From: Ilex aquifolium
Taxonomy: Eukaryota > Streptophyta > Magnoliopsida > Aquifoliales > Aquifoliaceae
Direction: 5' to 3'
Length of the DNA stretch: 64,000 bases
NCBI GenBank assembly: GCA_951799425.1
Contig: OX637393.1
Span: forward strand, 21,679,744-21,743,743
The position numbers and the translations under genes were made by a program. Positions 1 through 10,984 of this stretch are shown here, in pieces (positions within the stretch are counted from its first letter, which is position 1; each line of letters starts with the position of its first letter). Below the pieces are notes generated by a model that ran no database searches, had not been told where the DNA came from, and saw only the letters and a program-made list of their open reading frames with translations.

Positions 1-947
1 TCTTAGGAGAGACTCATGATTGTACAAAGTACCTCAGCTTTGCTAGATACATTCAATTATTCAATAAGCAATCAAAAGATAAAACGTTATGCATAAATAT
101 AACTTATGAATGATTTATACATGTCCATCACCTCTTACTAAAGAGTGAATGAGAACTACTCACTCTTCATGGCTTTGGGAAAGCTAAAAAAGTGAGTGAT
201 CCTCATCCCTCAAAGTAGAGAAATTATAAGATAACGTACACTACACAATAAGCCTATCTTCGACAAAGAATGAGTGAAACACTACCCACCTTTCAAGGCT
301 ACAAGAAATTTAGAAAGGTGAGAGAGGTTCACTCCTCTAGGTGAAGAAAAAAGATTTTACAATGGAAGCTAATAAAACTAATAATAAAGTAGAAGAAAAC
401 TAGTTACTTTTGGAGGGTTTTTCCACTTCCAAAAAGATGATCTTTAACAAGTTCCAAGGGAAGGTATTTATAGGCAATAGGGGGTAAAATGACAGACCTA
501 AGTGCTTTAATTCCAAGTGAATGCCACAAAATTCGGATGGAAATGTAATCTATCTGCAGCCTGTCTGGGGTGTACTTTCGAACGCCAACATCGTTTGAAC
601 GTGGAAACATTTCTTCTTTGATGAGCATTTGAACACTATTGGAGTTTGAATGTGGTACTCATATAGCTTTTGTTATCGACAGTATCTAGCAGCAACAATC
701 CTCATGTCATCACCCTAGAAATCTCCTGGAGGTCCTCAATTATTTCAAGATGGCATTCGAACGTGGGTGCTTTGTTCCCTATTTTTTCCATTCTCTTCTA
801 GAACACGTGTGTGTTGCTTGAAAGTTTGATGTTGTTCACTTTAGGCCCTTGTACAACTTTTCCCCTGAAATGTTATCATTTAAATTCCATCAAAGCATAG
901 TTAATCTTGTAAAAGCATAGTAAGATGTGAATTTTAACTATGCATCA
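1..947 (-). mobile_element. 3' LTR of Athila-like element A (left part outside window)
   Basis: This stretch matches 15656-16639 with scattered substitutions and an 18-bp deletion near 757, so it is the second LTR of the same minus-strand element. On the minus strand the LTR starts TGATGCATAG at 947, directly after a polypurine tract. A TATA box (CTATAAATA, minus) lies at 464-472 and degenerate TTCGAA palindromes lie at 577-768, upstream of it in transcription sense. The distal part of the LTR lies beyond position 1. Confidence 0.9.
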
Positions 948-960
948 CACCCCCCAACTT
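948..960 (-). other. Polypurine tract of element A
   Basis: The minus strand reads AAGTTGGGGGGTG and abuts the TG start of the 3' LTR. The same tract precedes the D LTR at 23644-23656 and, slightly shorter, the E LTR at 63067-63078. It would prime plus-strand DNA synthesis. Confidence 0.88.
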
Positions 961-2634
961 AAATATTACTAGTCCCTAGTAATACAAAACGTTCAAATGA
1001 AAATATATTTATAATGCTATTTTCGTAGGTCATCCAGTTGCATTTAGCATATGGAACAAGCCGTTAAACTCCTAGGTTTCCCCTAACGGACAAATGTTGT
1101 CTCGTGAGGGTTTCCAGTGAAGCTACCTACAAACTCCAGTTGACAGATGTGTGTATGTAAGATTTCTTGTCAGAATGAGTTAGCACCATGATCGTTGAGA
1201 CACCCATCCCTCAATTTCGAATTGTTTCCCAAACACTTCTTTGTCATAGGTACGTACTCTATGCAAAAATAAACACTTGTTACATTGACATTTGAAATTC
1301 CCTATGTGGTAAGAATAATCAATCTAGTGACAAGAATTATTATATAACAAACATTCTTCTTTACAACCTTCCATGGGTAGCTTTGATTTCACAAACCTTT
1401 CTTAGAATTCCCTCAACAAAAATTCTCTCCGATTATAGTGACTTTCTTTCAAAGAGACATGTGATCAGAAGAATGTCAATTGCAAATTCACATGCACGAA
1501 AATTACGGGAGTAAAATCCAAGGAAAATAGACTAATCATGTTTGGCATGTTCTCATGGAGGAATATTGATACAAATAAAGTAACACTATTAACATACCCC
1601 TAATTTTGATTTACTTTCTGCACATGCATTAGACCCGAGATCAATTAGGACTTTTTCCAGGTTATAATATGGCCATGGGCGAGTGGTTAAAGAAATGACG
1701 GATGAGAAGAGTTCAGAATGGGTTATCTACTTTTGTTACAATTCTGCACATTCTCTCCTTCTTTTCTTCATCTTGTCTTTGGAAAACTCATTCGTGCTTC
1801 TCTCTCTTTTTTTTTCCCTTTTCATTTCATTCCCTTTTTCTTTTAAATCACAATTCTTTGGCTAGATTGACTTTTTTTGGATTTTCTTTATTTCTTTGCT
1901 CATCTCCTTCTACCCTTTTGTTTGCCTTTTTGCCCTTTTTTTTTTTTTTTTGCTTGGTCAAAAACATGGTTGTACCGAAAAGAATTATCATTTTTAGGCC
2001 CAATAATGGCTGACAAGGGATTATGTTGTAAAAGAAATGGTTAAAGCTCAAAAAAAAAATAAAAAATGGCCTAAAATCCTTTCTTAGGCATGTGCACATG
2101 TATTTGTCGTGTGAACAAATTCTTTGTGGGATACATCAATATACTGCTCTATTTGCATCAATCAAAATAATTTTAATAAGATTATTCAAGGATAGAAAGT
2201 GAAAGACCTTCCTTGAGTAAATGTTGATTTTCTCTCAAAAGTATCGCAAGGCTCAAAAGCTTACTACAGGATTCTTCGTTATCTCCACTGATTATGTCAA
2301 GTTTTCAAAGAATGTCGATTATATCCCGATTCCATTTTCGAGCCTGTTTATTCTGCACTTTCTTAAGAATAACAAATACTAATGTAAATTTGATATTTAA
2401 GCATAGAAAATACCATTTTTCAAGGAAATGAGGTTTTTCAATTTGGACTTGTTAGATTGGGTGTCAAAACAATCCTGTGCTTAGTCACTTTTGTAAGTAA
2501 TCTTAATATTGACATCAGTCCCATCGATCTATAACAAATAACAATGGAATGTGGAAATCTAGCACAAACAAATGTAATAAAGCTAACATCATTCATTTCA
2601 AAACGTCTCATAGTTCAAAACAAAAATACTTAAA
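961..2634 (-). mobile_element. Non-coding 3' region of element A
   Basis: This lies between the second ORF and the polypurine tract. Positions 1023-1110 form a block strongly conserved with the tails of elements D (23495-23580) and E (63164-63247). A pyrimidine-rich stretch (about 1740-1960, purine-rich on the minus strand) corresponds to the purine-rich part of the D tail at 22620-22820. I see no supported gene; the short frames here are low-complexity. Confidence 0.75.
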
Positions 2635-3350
2635 TCATCCAAAACAAACAAAACTCCAAGTGCCCGAAGGTCCAACAGCTCCACCATCCATACGACGGAG
2701 AATCACATCTAGCTTCGCATCGATGCCAAGCATGATCTCTCGTAAAGTCCTGTGATCGCCCTTCTCAGCATGGGCTCGCTCTGCCTCTCTCTCCTCCTCA
2801 GCATCCTGAACCTCATCGATGCCCTGTCTTGGTGGAACATCTTGCCTCGCCGCTGGCCCCTTGTTGTGACCTTGACTCCTCCTGAACGACACTTTATTCA
2901 AAAATCCCATAGGCTTGAGCACTTCCATCTTCGATCTGATCTTCACTCCCCAGTCAATGCATATCTCCATCACTAGTGTTTCGAAGGGGAGTGAGTTTCT
3001 CTTAGCATCGCACCCCTTGATCATCTCAGACAAGATCAAAGAGGGAAGGTCAATGATTTGGTTCTTCCAAATCGCGTATAATAGTCGAGCAATGTCGGGG
3101 ATGATCTCATTCTTCCGCCCAATGGGAGCAAAGTTGGAAACGACAATCAAGTTGAGCATTTTATACTTGTCTGTCACCTCTCCTTGCTTAAGGAATCGTC
3201 TACCTCCCCATCTAAAGGTCATCAATCCCGTCAACTCTACCCCTACTACGTCCAAGTTCACTTCCTTCCTCGGAGGGTAGTTAGGCCTTGTACCCGTGGT
3301 ACTGACCTTAACTCCAAAATACCCTCTTCATCCACACTGATGTGAGTCCC

Positions 3351-5009
3351 TGCTTGACTTATTCCGTCGACCCTAATTTCTGAACATCATCCCGTAATAT
3401 GTGTATGGCTTATACAGCTAGGTGAGTGTCACTCTACCTCAGAATAATGTAAGAAATGGGGTAAAGGTGTGTGTGGGATGAAATGTGTGTGTGTGTGAAT
3501 AAAAGTGCTCCCCAAGCACAGAGAGACTTTCGAGTGTCGTGTTTTACTTAGAATTTGTATTCCAATGTCGTTTCCTCAGGGAAGGAAGGTGAATTGTGTT
3601 GAAGGTGATTTTGGTGAAAAAGGAAAAGTGTAAAAATCTTTGAGTTTGAGTTTTGGTGAATTGTGTTCTTGATAAAAATGAAATGGAAACAAGTGTTGGC
3701 TAATCCAAATAGGTCATTGCGATAGGAATGCCAAATCAGCTCAAGACGTTCTTCCAATTGTGCCTAGATGTTCGATTGATTCGTAGGAAGCGCAGGACTA
3801 AAATGGAGGTGAGGATTCAAGCATACCCTGTGACAAGTCTACGGTGTATCAAAAACTCACAACCACGTCCACACTCAACCTAGTCAAACCAAACCGTCGT
3901 ACACTACAAGGAGGAATGAAAAAGAGTTGATTTAGCATACCCAAGAGGAATTCTCCCTTGGATTAGCCAACTTAAAGCTTAGCTACTCAGAACATAAGTG
4001 AAGTAAAGAGACATTGTGAAGAAATGAAGATTGGAACTTAAATTAATGCAAGAAAAGTTAAACTATGATGTAGTGCATTGAATACCCATTTTAAAAGCTT
4101 GAAATGAAGAAAACTCAATACAACAATGGAAGAATCTAAATTGTGTATCTAAATTTGTAATGTATTTGAAATAAATGACATTAAAGACAATAAATGAATC
4201 TTACAAGAGTATTCAAGAAGATTACAAGTGAAAATGGGTAAAGGAGAGACAAAAATCTAACTTCTCTCACTAAAAACTATCTCTTCCTCCTAGAGCTTCT
4301 CCCTCTATATCTCTCCAAAAAAATAATTAATGTCCAATGATGCTTGCATTTTCCTCCATGGAGGTCTTCGCTGGTGTGTGACAGGCCTCCCATCCATAGG
4401 AGGCTGAGTTGATGGCTTTGGGCAGGCTAGGACAGCCTACCCAGCAACTCCCAGGCTTCCCTCTTCTCTCTCCTCCTCATTAATGCTTGAGCCTTCAAAG
4501 TCTAAGCCTAGGTGTGGGGAGGCATGTCTGTGTGTAAGGGATGTCAGGGGACAAGTGGGAGAATCAATGATGGGAACCCCCAAAGTTGCAGAGCTTGAGT
4601 TGCAGAATCTGGCGTTTTCAGCAAAACCTACCGGTAGGTCGATGGCAAAACCTACAGGTAGGTTTTACTCCAGTAGCCAAAACTTTCCCAAAAGTTTCCG
4701 GTAGAACCAACTCCAGTAGCCAAAACCTACCGGTAGTTTTATGAACAAACCTACCAGTAGGTTTTTACTTGTTTTGCTTAATTCTTGGTCTTTTCACCTT
4801 CCATGCTCTCGTCAAGCCCCCCCTTCATCTCCATTGCCTTCAAGCACTACGATGGGGGCTTAACTTGCGCCATTTCTAACTATTTGCCTGCAAACATACC
4901 GAAACCTCATTAATTGTAGAAATAATGCAATTCCTCCCATATTCACCACAAAAATAAGTCTAAAAAGGGCGCAAATGTGCAAATGATGTGCAATATTTTG
5001 TGCTAATCA
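3351..5009 (-). mobile_element. Solo LTR, family D, with 5-bp TSD
   Basis: The LTR runs on the minus strand from TGATTAGCAC at 5009 to ...CAAGCA at 3351 and is flanked by GTCCC at 3346-3350 and 5010-5014. No internal region, primer site or polypurine tract is attached, so it is a solo LTR left by recombination. It interrupts the second ORF of element A. A cassette of CCTACCGGTAGG-type palindromes lies at 4627-4761. Confidence 0.9.
4627..4761 (-). promoter_or_regulatory. Palindrome cassette in D solo LTR (CCTACCGGTAGG type)
   Basis: A perfect 12-bp palindrome lies at 4627-4638, with degenerate copies at 4651-4662, about 4696-4705, 4726-4736 and 4750-4761. Two CCAGTAGCCAAAA spacers separate them when read on the plus strand. 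The other D LTRs carry GTACCGGTAC palindromes in the corresponding region instead. Confidence 0.7.
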
Positions 5010-5584
5010 GTCCCCCTCACATATGTTTTTATCACTCCGTTCACTACCTCGGCGTTGGAGTAAAATTCTCTCACAACCTCCTTCACCACCTCACCTCCAT
5101 TTCTCAAATAACTCTCCCAACCTCTCCCTTCCATATTCGCCAAAATCCTCAATTCCACAAAATCAAACAACTCAACAGTCCTTTCACAAACAATAGGTTG
5201 ATTTTGAATTTTTTTTTTAATACCTATCGGCCTTAAGGGCATTGGGGAAGCGAGTGCGATCATATCTACGAACCAATGGTGACCTTCCATCCCTCTCCTT
5301 GATGACCTCCTCCACAAAGTTTGGCTCTTGATTGGCCACCTTTCTTCTAGCAGGCATTTTCATCCTTGGAGGCATTTTCGAATTTTAGGGGTTTAGAGGA
5401 AGAACAAACTTGAAATTCTTTGGTTAAAAGTGAGAAATGATATGGAAAAAGGGTTTGGGTGTTTGCTTTTGGATCAAAAATGAGAGCGAATGATTTTTGG
5501 GAGCTTGGGTAGTGGAAATGGCAAGCTAGGGTTTGGGACTTTGAAAGGTTTTGGGCGTTTTTGAACTGGAGAAGACGAACCAGA

Positions 5585-5895
5585 TATTTATACCCAGGCA
5601 ACTAACGTTTGAACCTGACTGGTGTTCGAATGGTGATAGAAAATATTTTAAAAGAAAGTTCGAACGTGGAACTGGCGTTCGAACTAAGGTTGTTCCCAGT
5701 ACTTTGGTGTTCTGCAGAGATAAAAAATTATTGTAAGCTCCTCTAGTTTGAACGTGAAATGGCGTTCGAACGTGACATCTAAGTTCAAACGTCCTACTGG
5801 CATTCGAACTAAGGTTGCTACCAGTACTTTGGTGTTATGCAGAGACAAAGTACTGTAAGCTCCTATCGTTCGAACGTTAACTAGCGTTCGAACGC
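5585..5895 (-). promoter_or_regulatory. Putative internal promoter for the second ORF of element A
   Basis: A minus-strand TATA box (GTATAAATA) lies at 5585-5593, about 210 bp upstream of the ORF start at 5375. Upstream of it is an array of CGTTCGAACG-type palindromes, for example 5868-5877 and 5884-5895, plus half-degenerate copies at about 5606, 5624, 5658, 5674, 5745, 5763 and 5800. The array includes two copies of a roughly 130-bp unit that share the text CCAGTACTTTGGTGTT. The same palindrome is found upstream of the TATA box in A's LTR. Promoter function is inferred from this layout. Confidence 0.6.
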
Positions 5896-6196
5896 CAAAT
5901 CAAAATCAAAAAATATATATATTTACATACACATTCATATACACCATAATTGAAAGAAAGCTAATTGCATAAAATAGGATTTGAAAAACAAAAATGGCGT
6001 CTCAGGATAAGTCCATACCCACGCTACAATTTCGTTGGTATTTTAGGACATTCCTTACTCGGACCACATCTTTATTTCAACAAAAAGACTTTGTACATCT
6101 AACAAAAGAGGATATTTACATCTTTACAAAAGGAGTTCGGACCATTGACCTTCATTCCAAAAACATGCTTTTCCTACAACTTTGTTAAGAAGAATT

Positions 6197-6607
6197 CTAA
6201 TCCGAGTCTTGTGTTGTCTCCATGTCGTTTGAAAAATCAGTGACTCTTTCAATTTCTTGTCGCACATAATGTGTAAGTACAGAACTGGTATAGTATGGCG
6301 TCTTAGGAAAATCCTTACTCTGCCCATACACTATCCAGTTTAATCGATCAAGTGCGCGACCAGAAATTGGTTCAGAACATTGATTGTATTTCTTCATGTG
6401 AAAGATCCTGCCACATTGTTTACATGCACCAAGTCGTTTGGCACAATGACGTTTAGCAAAAGTGCTTCTTCCACACAATGGTTTCGCTTGCTCTTCTTGG
6501 ATTTCAATTTTTCTCACCAATCTTGCATTTTTCATTATTGTAGAATGTACATTAGATGGAAATGTGCGTAAGACGCCTAAACTGAACCAAAAGATCTTAT
6601 CATCCAT
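6197..6607 (-). CDS. Unknown 136-aa protein with a Cys/His cluster, inside element A
   Basis: I do not recognise this protein. The frame is open for 136 residues from an ATG, although the pol gene of the same element is broken by stops. A basic region (KRHCAKRLGACKQCGRIFH, about residues 54-72) contains C-x2-C-x4-H-x6-C, a zinc-knuckle-like spacing that differs from the standard CX2CX4HX4C. The C-terminal third (ALDRLNWIVYG...) is acidic towards the end. It sits on the coding strand of element A, between the integrase end (about 9560, beyond a later solo LTR) and the internal promoter at 5585-5895. It could be an accessory nucleic-acid-binding protein of this Athila lineage, a captured host fragment, or a chance frame. 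Confidence 0.4.
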   Translation of the reverse strand: MDDKIFWFSLGVLRTFPSNVHSTIMKNARLVRKIEIQEEQAKPLCGRSTFAKRHCAKRLGACKQCGRIFHMKKYNQCSEPISGRALDRLNWIVYGQSKDFPKTPYYTSSVLTHYVRQEIERVTDFSNDMETTQDSD

Positions 6608-6787
6608 GTTTACAAAGCTTAAGACACCCTATCTGGTTCTTTAACATCTCCCAGTCACAAAAACGATTAAAGTTGCCTTTAAAGACATGATCATTTTTTT
6701 TAAATACTATAAAGACTGTATAAATACGAAATACGATCAAGACAAAATTTTAAAAGCACAGAACTGTGTAAATACGAACTTTATTTC

Positions 6788-6804
6788 TCACCCCAACCTA
6801 AACT
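6788..6804 (-). other. Second polypurine-tract-like sequence of element A
   Basis: The minus strand reads GTTTAGGTTGGGGTGAG, preceded by GAGGACAATGTTCA. This resembles the tract next to the 3' LTRs of the Athila-type elements here, but it lies far upstream of the real one (948-960). It could act as a central polypurine tract or be a relic of the lineage's modular 3' end. Confidence 0.35.
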
Positions 6805-6834
6805 GAACATTGTCCTCAATGTTTTGGATTTACC

Positions 6835-9194
6835 TATAAAACCCGGGTAAATTTTAACTTTTGTGAAAAAGGGCAAAACGGTAATTTGTCACTACGGTGC
6901 GGGTTGCAAACCTGAATTTTTTTAGAGCTCGGATGATGAAACGGACCTCACCGTTGGATTCGTCTCGCAAAATCTAATTACCCTATAAAATTTCGTTGAA
7001 TTCCGAGTTGTCGAAATTTTTGCGTTTTACGAGGCGGTCGGGCCTCGGGTAACCCAAAAACGAATTTTGTTAATAAAATTTTAAAATTTGAAAAATAAAT
7101 AAAGGCAAGTTAAAATAAAAATATTTTGAACTTGAACCCAAGCGAAATTACTCTTTTCGAGGCAAAAACGGACCCGGGAAAGGAGGGTCGTGTGGCACAT
7201 TGTGGACCAAGCAATTAAAGAGTATATATAGGGGCTGAAAATCTGATTTCTCGCCCATTTTTGTTCAGCCGGTTTTAACGTGAGAAAAGAAGAAAGGGAA
7301 AATCCAAGTTCTCTCCACCTTATCTCTACGATCTACGGAGATTGGGTTGTCAAATCCACTCGGGCCAAAAACAAAAGTTGTTCTCCTTGCCAAGGGCTAT
7401 AAAACCATACCAAGGAGGTCGGGTTTGGGCGAGATTTCAAGGACGGGATTTGGGCAAGTGAAGATTTTCGCTTGAATCGGGTTCTTGAAGCTTCTCAACC
7501 TCGTTTTTGCGCTTCAAGAGGTAGGGTTCCCTCCTATTTAGGTTTATTCCAAGCCTAGAATGTTTTTTGTGAAATGGGTAGGTTGATAGAATTATATATC
7601 ATTTACCTATTGTGATGAAATTGGTGAAATGGATATGGAAAATAAGTAGGAATTGCTAGTTGTGATTTCTAGAATTGGGTATGTGAGATTTACTTAATTT
7701 GATTTTGAGTTATGTAAATTGTGGGCATGTTATGTGTTTACATTATGCCTTGAGAATTAAATGTGTTATTGCTTGATTATGTGATAACATGCTTGGGTGT
7801 TGTTTCTAGATAAAATGTTGATATGCATGTATTAATATATTGACATTGTGAAAGAAATTATGAGAATTATATGCCTATGATATAATTTTCCATGAGGCAT
7901 GTGAAATGCGTTGAAATGGTTCATATGTCATTCATAGCATATTGAACATTTGGTCATTTGTTGCAATGAGACATCATATTGCATATGCACGGGAGCATAG
8001 CATTTTGTGGGTGTGTGTGCATGGTTGTTGTCAACACCACACTTGGTGGATGAAGGGTGGGCTCGAGTAAGCTTGGTCGAAGACCTGGCTGAGTCTCACG
8101 GTTTGCATGGTTAATAGGGTTGGGGTTAGTAAGAAGGGCTAGAAGATCCCTCGGGTGCAAGGCCCGGTGATTTGGATACGCACTCCGTTGGCTCGGTCCA
8201 TGAAGTGTATAGGTGTACGCGGAACCTTCGGTGGAAGTCCGTAAATTCCGTGTAGGTTGGGTGACCTTTGGTATGAGTCCATGAACATCCACCCCTACAA
8301 AGACCCTAGATTGGTAAATGTCATTTGATGTGATCATAGATGACAGATTCATACACATTGGCACTTGCATGTGTTGAGGAGATGGGAAAAACTCGTGATG
8401 ATGTGCGTGAGTGAGTCTCATCTCATTTCATGGCATGACATGGTAGATTCTAACATGGAATGCATATTCTAAATTGGAATGTTATGAGTTGTTGATTTTG
8501 GCATGTGAACATTTCATATGCATCTAGGTTGGGGAGTAGCCTCTTTAGGAGATACTCTATTGAGCGTGGCTCACCCTATACGGGAAAAATATTTCAGGTG
8601 CAGGATACACGCCGGTGGATGACTCCCAATTCGAGCCCCGTGGATGAAGAAAGCCGGAATGTGGCTTTATTTTGAGTTTTTGTAAAATTATTATGAAAAC
8701 TTAGTTTTGGTATGTAAATTCACGGAAATGTATGTAATAAAATTTGTACGGACCTTGTGTAATATGAAAATCTTCATTATACATGTGTTGGAATGGATTG
8801 GAAATGAAAAACAGGTGAAACAGGCAAAACTGGGCACGGCGTACTGGTACAGCGTACCGGTATGGCGTGGTCCAGTTGGCACAGCATACCGGTACACCGT
8901 ACCGGTACGCTTTCAAAAAATCAGAAATTTTCAAACTGTTTTGCTAAGCTTTTGGGCTATGTATTCCTTTCTTGTAATGTTATAAATGGACAATAATAGA
9001 GTACCAATAGTGGTACATTGGACCTCGGATGGGCCAACCGATTAAAAGTTTATAAACTTTATTTTTCTTTTATAGCCCCGGTCAAGGGTATGCTATTAAC
9101 ATGATGTCAGGTTGTGCGACAATCACGGGTACTTCCGGGGGTTGATGGGTTATCAATGAGTTGACAAAGGACCCTCGGTTTTAGGGGCGTCACA
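6835..9194 (+). mobile_element. Solo LTR, family B, with 5-bp TSD
   Basis: This is a 2,360-bp LTR matching the B family: an AAAACCCGGGTAAATTT start and a ...GGGGCGTCACA end. It is flanked by TTACC at 6830-6834 and 9195-9199. The first dinucleotide is TA rather than TG, probably by mutation. TATA-like TATATATA lies near 7223. It carries a GTACCGGTAC palindrome cassette at 8840-8909 that the B LTRs of element B lack. It inserted into element A in the opposite orientation. No coding sequence is supported inside it. Confidence 0.9.
8840..8909 (+). promoter_or_regulatory. Palindrome cassette (GTACCGGTAC type) in the B solo LTR
   Basis: A perfect CGTACCGGTACG lies at 8898-8909, with degenerate copies at about 8841, 8853 and 8886, a GTCCAGTTGG spacer between them and CAGGCAAAA just upstream. 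Unlike the other families, this cassette lies in the 3' part of the LTR, downstream of the TATA-like site. Confidence 0.65.
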
Positions 9195-9559
9195 TTACCA
9201 AAATATACAAAGTGGTTTTAGGGTTGAGAGAGATCTGTTTATCTGTAGAAGCCCTACAAAAAAGATACATATTTAATCATCTTTACAAAAATCAGGATTA
9301 ACATGGAAGCCCTTATGTGTAAGTGAAAAAAGAAGAAGGAAACCCATGAGTAAATATAGAACTAAAATACAAAACATAAAACAAAGAATGGTATCCGTGG
9401 AGTGTGTAGCCATGAAGTTTGCAGAGAGTGAATTGTCAAACATAAAGGGGAAGAAGAAGAAGAGCGGCGGAATGGGAAAAAGATTAGGGTTTGGAGGCCT
9501 TATAAAGGCGTTTGTTCAGGTAGAGTTGGGTTGAAATTTTCATGACCCGACTCTTCTCT

Positions 9560-10760
9560 GTGTCAGCAACCCCAAATTTATTCAGAATATTCTGGATCCA
9601 TTAAAATAATTGATTCCACATCTTTAACAAACTCTTCATAAAATGGTTTTAGACGTTAACCATTAACAGTAAAAACATTACCATTTGACGGATTCTCTAC
9701 CTCCACTACTCCATGTCCAAACACTTGCCTTACAATGTAATGCCCAATCCACCTTGATCTCAACTTACCAGGAAACAGGCAGAGCCTTTAATTGAATAAA
9801 AGGACTTTGTGGGAAGGAGAAAAGGATTTTCTCACTATGTTTTTGTCATGAAAAACTTTCATCATTTCTTTTGCAATTTTAGCATTGCCATACGTCTCAT
9901 TCCTCAATTCTTCCAACTCATTGATTTGAAGTTTTCTTGATATTCTTGCCTTGTCCAAGTCAAAGTTCATGATTTTAATGGCCCAATATGCTCTATGTTC
10001 CAATTCAATAGGTAGGTGACAAGGCTTTTCATAAACTAATCGATAAGGAGACATACCAAAAATTATTTTAAAGGTAGTGCGATATGCCCAGAGTGCATCA
10101 GTTAGTCGTAACGATCAATCTCTGCTGTCTGGGTTTGCCCTTTTTTTTTTTTTTTCTAAAATCATTTTGATCTCCTGATTAGCCAATTTAACCTATCCAC
10201 TAGTCTGTGGATGATAAGGGGTTGCAACTTTATGAGAAATTAAATATTTTTTCATCATATTCCAAAAATGACGAATGCTAAAATGAGCACCCCCATCACT
10301 TATAATGGATATAGGAATTCCAAACCTGGACAAAATATTTTCTTTTAAAAATTTGATCACTGTTTGATGATCATTATTTTGGCATGGAATTGCTTCAACC
10401 CATTTGGACACATAATCAACGACCACTAAAATATATACGTAGCCAAAGGAAAGGGGGAAATGGTCTCATGAAATCGATGCCCCAAAAATCATAAACTTTA
10501 ATTACCAGTATGGGGTTCAAGGGCATCATGTTTCTTTTAGAAATACTCCCCAACCGTTGGCACCTATCCCATGTTAGACAGAAGGCATGAACATCTTTAA
10601 ATATTGTCGGCCAATAAAATTCACATTGCAAGATTTTTGCAGCGGTCTTTTTAGACGAAAAATGGCCACCACATGCTTCAGAATGACAAAAAGAAATTAC
10701 TTGTCTGATTTTTTGATTGGGGATACAACACCTTATGATTTGATCCTTATAATATTTAAA
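9560..10760 (-). pseudogene. Integrase of Athila-like element A (broken)
   Basis: Integrase would insert element cDNA into the host genome. On the minus strand I see the zinc-binding N-terminus (CHSEACGGHFS... then AFCLTWDRC, 10570-10690), the catalytic core with GIDFM and SDGGAHF (Asp residues near 10484 and 10310), HPQTSG, and a C-terminal part with [20 protein letters not shown] (10054 downward) and a VKVFPHG-like tail ending near 9600. A stop lies at 10193-10195, and the residue that should be the catalytic Glu reads as Lys at 10187-10189. A 16-17 nt T run at 10139-10155 and frame changes further break the gene. Confidence 0.85.
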
Positions 10761-10984
10761 TACGTATGGATCCTCCCAAAAGAAATTGCGAGCTTCCCTT
10801 AAATATTTCTTTTTTTTCCATCATGGTAAAGGAAGGGAGAAATGTACCAGTGGCAAAGAAGTTAGCAATATCAGCATACCATGGTGTTTTCACGATTGTG
10901 AACAATTGTTCATCAAGGAAATTTTCATTGATTGGTAGTATGTCTTCATGAAATTCATATGTCAGCTGGATAGATTATCTGCCA

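Larger units (their letters stand above)
2635..5375 (-). pseudogene. Second ORF of element A (plant transposon protein-like, env position), split by a D LTR
   Basis: Function is not established. The reading frame begins at the first minus-strand ATG near 5373-5375 (MPPRMKMPARRK...), has a frameshift at a poly-T run (about 5209-5218), continues with a segment containing RGWESYLRNGG and VVREFYSNAEV, is broken at 5010 by a solo LTR, and resumes at about 3345 down to 2635. The distal part includes RLLYAIWKNQIIDLPSLIL and a charged, low-complexity C-terminus. These segments resemble the uncharacterised 'putative plant transposon protein' domain often found downstream of pol in Athila-like elements. 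I see no signal peptide or clear membrane segment, so an envelope role is not supported. A TATA box 210 bp upstream (5585-5593) suggests its own transcript. Another frameshift lies near 3300-3320. It is non-functional in this copy. Confidence 0.65.

Noticed and set aside
2635-5375. Retroviral-type envelope gene in element A
   Set aside because: The position fits, but no signal peptide, membrane segment or cleavage motif is visible; it reads like the plant transposon protein domain.
7954-8421. 155-residue open frame on the minus strand
   Set aside because: It lies wholly in a B-family LTR, antisense, and is not kept in the other B LTRs.
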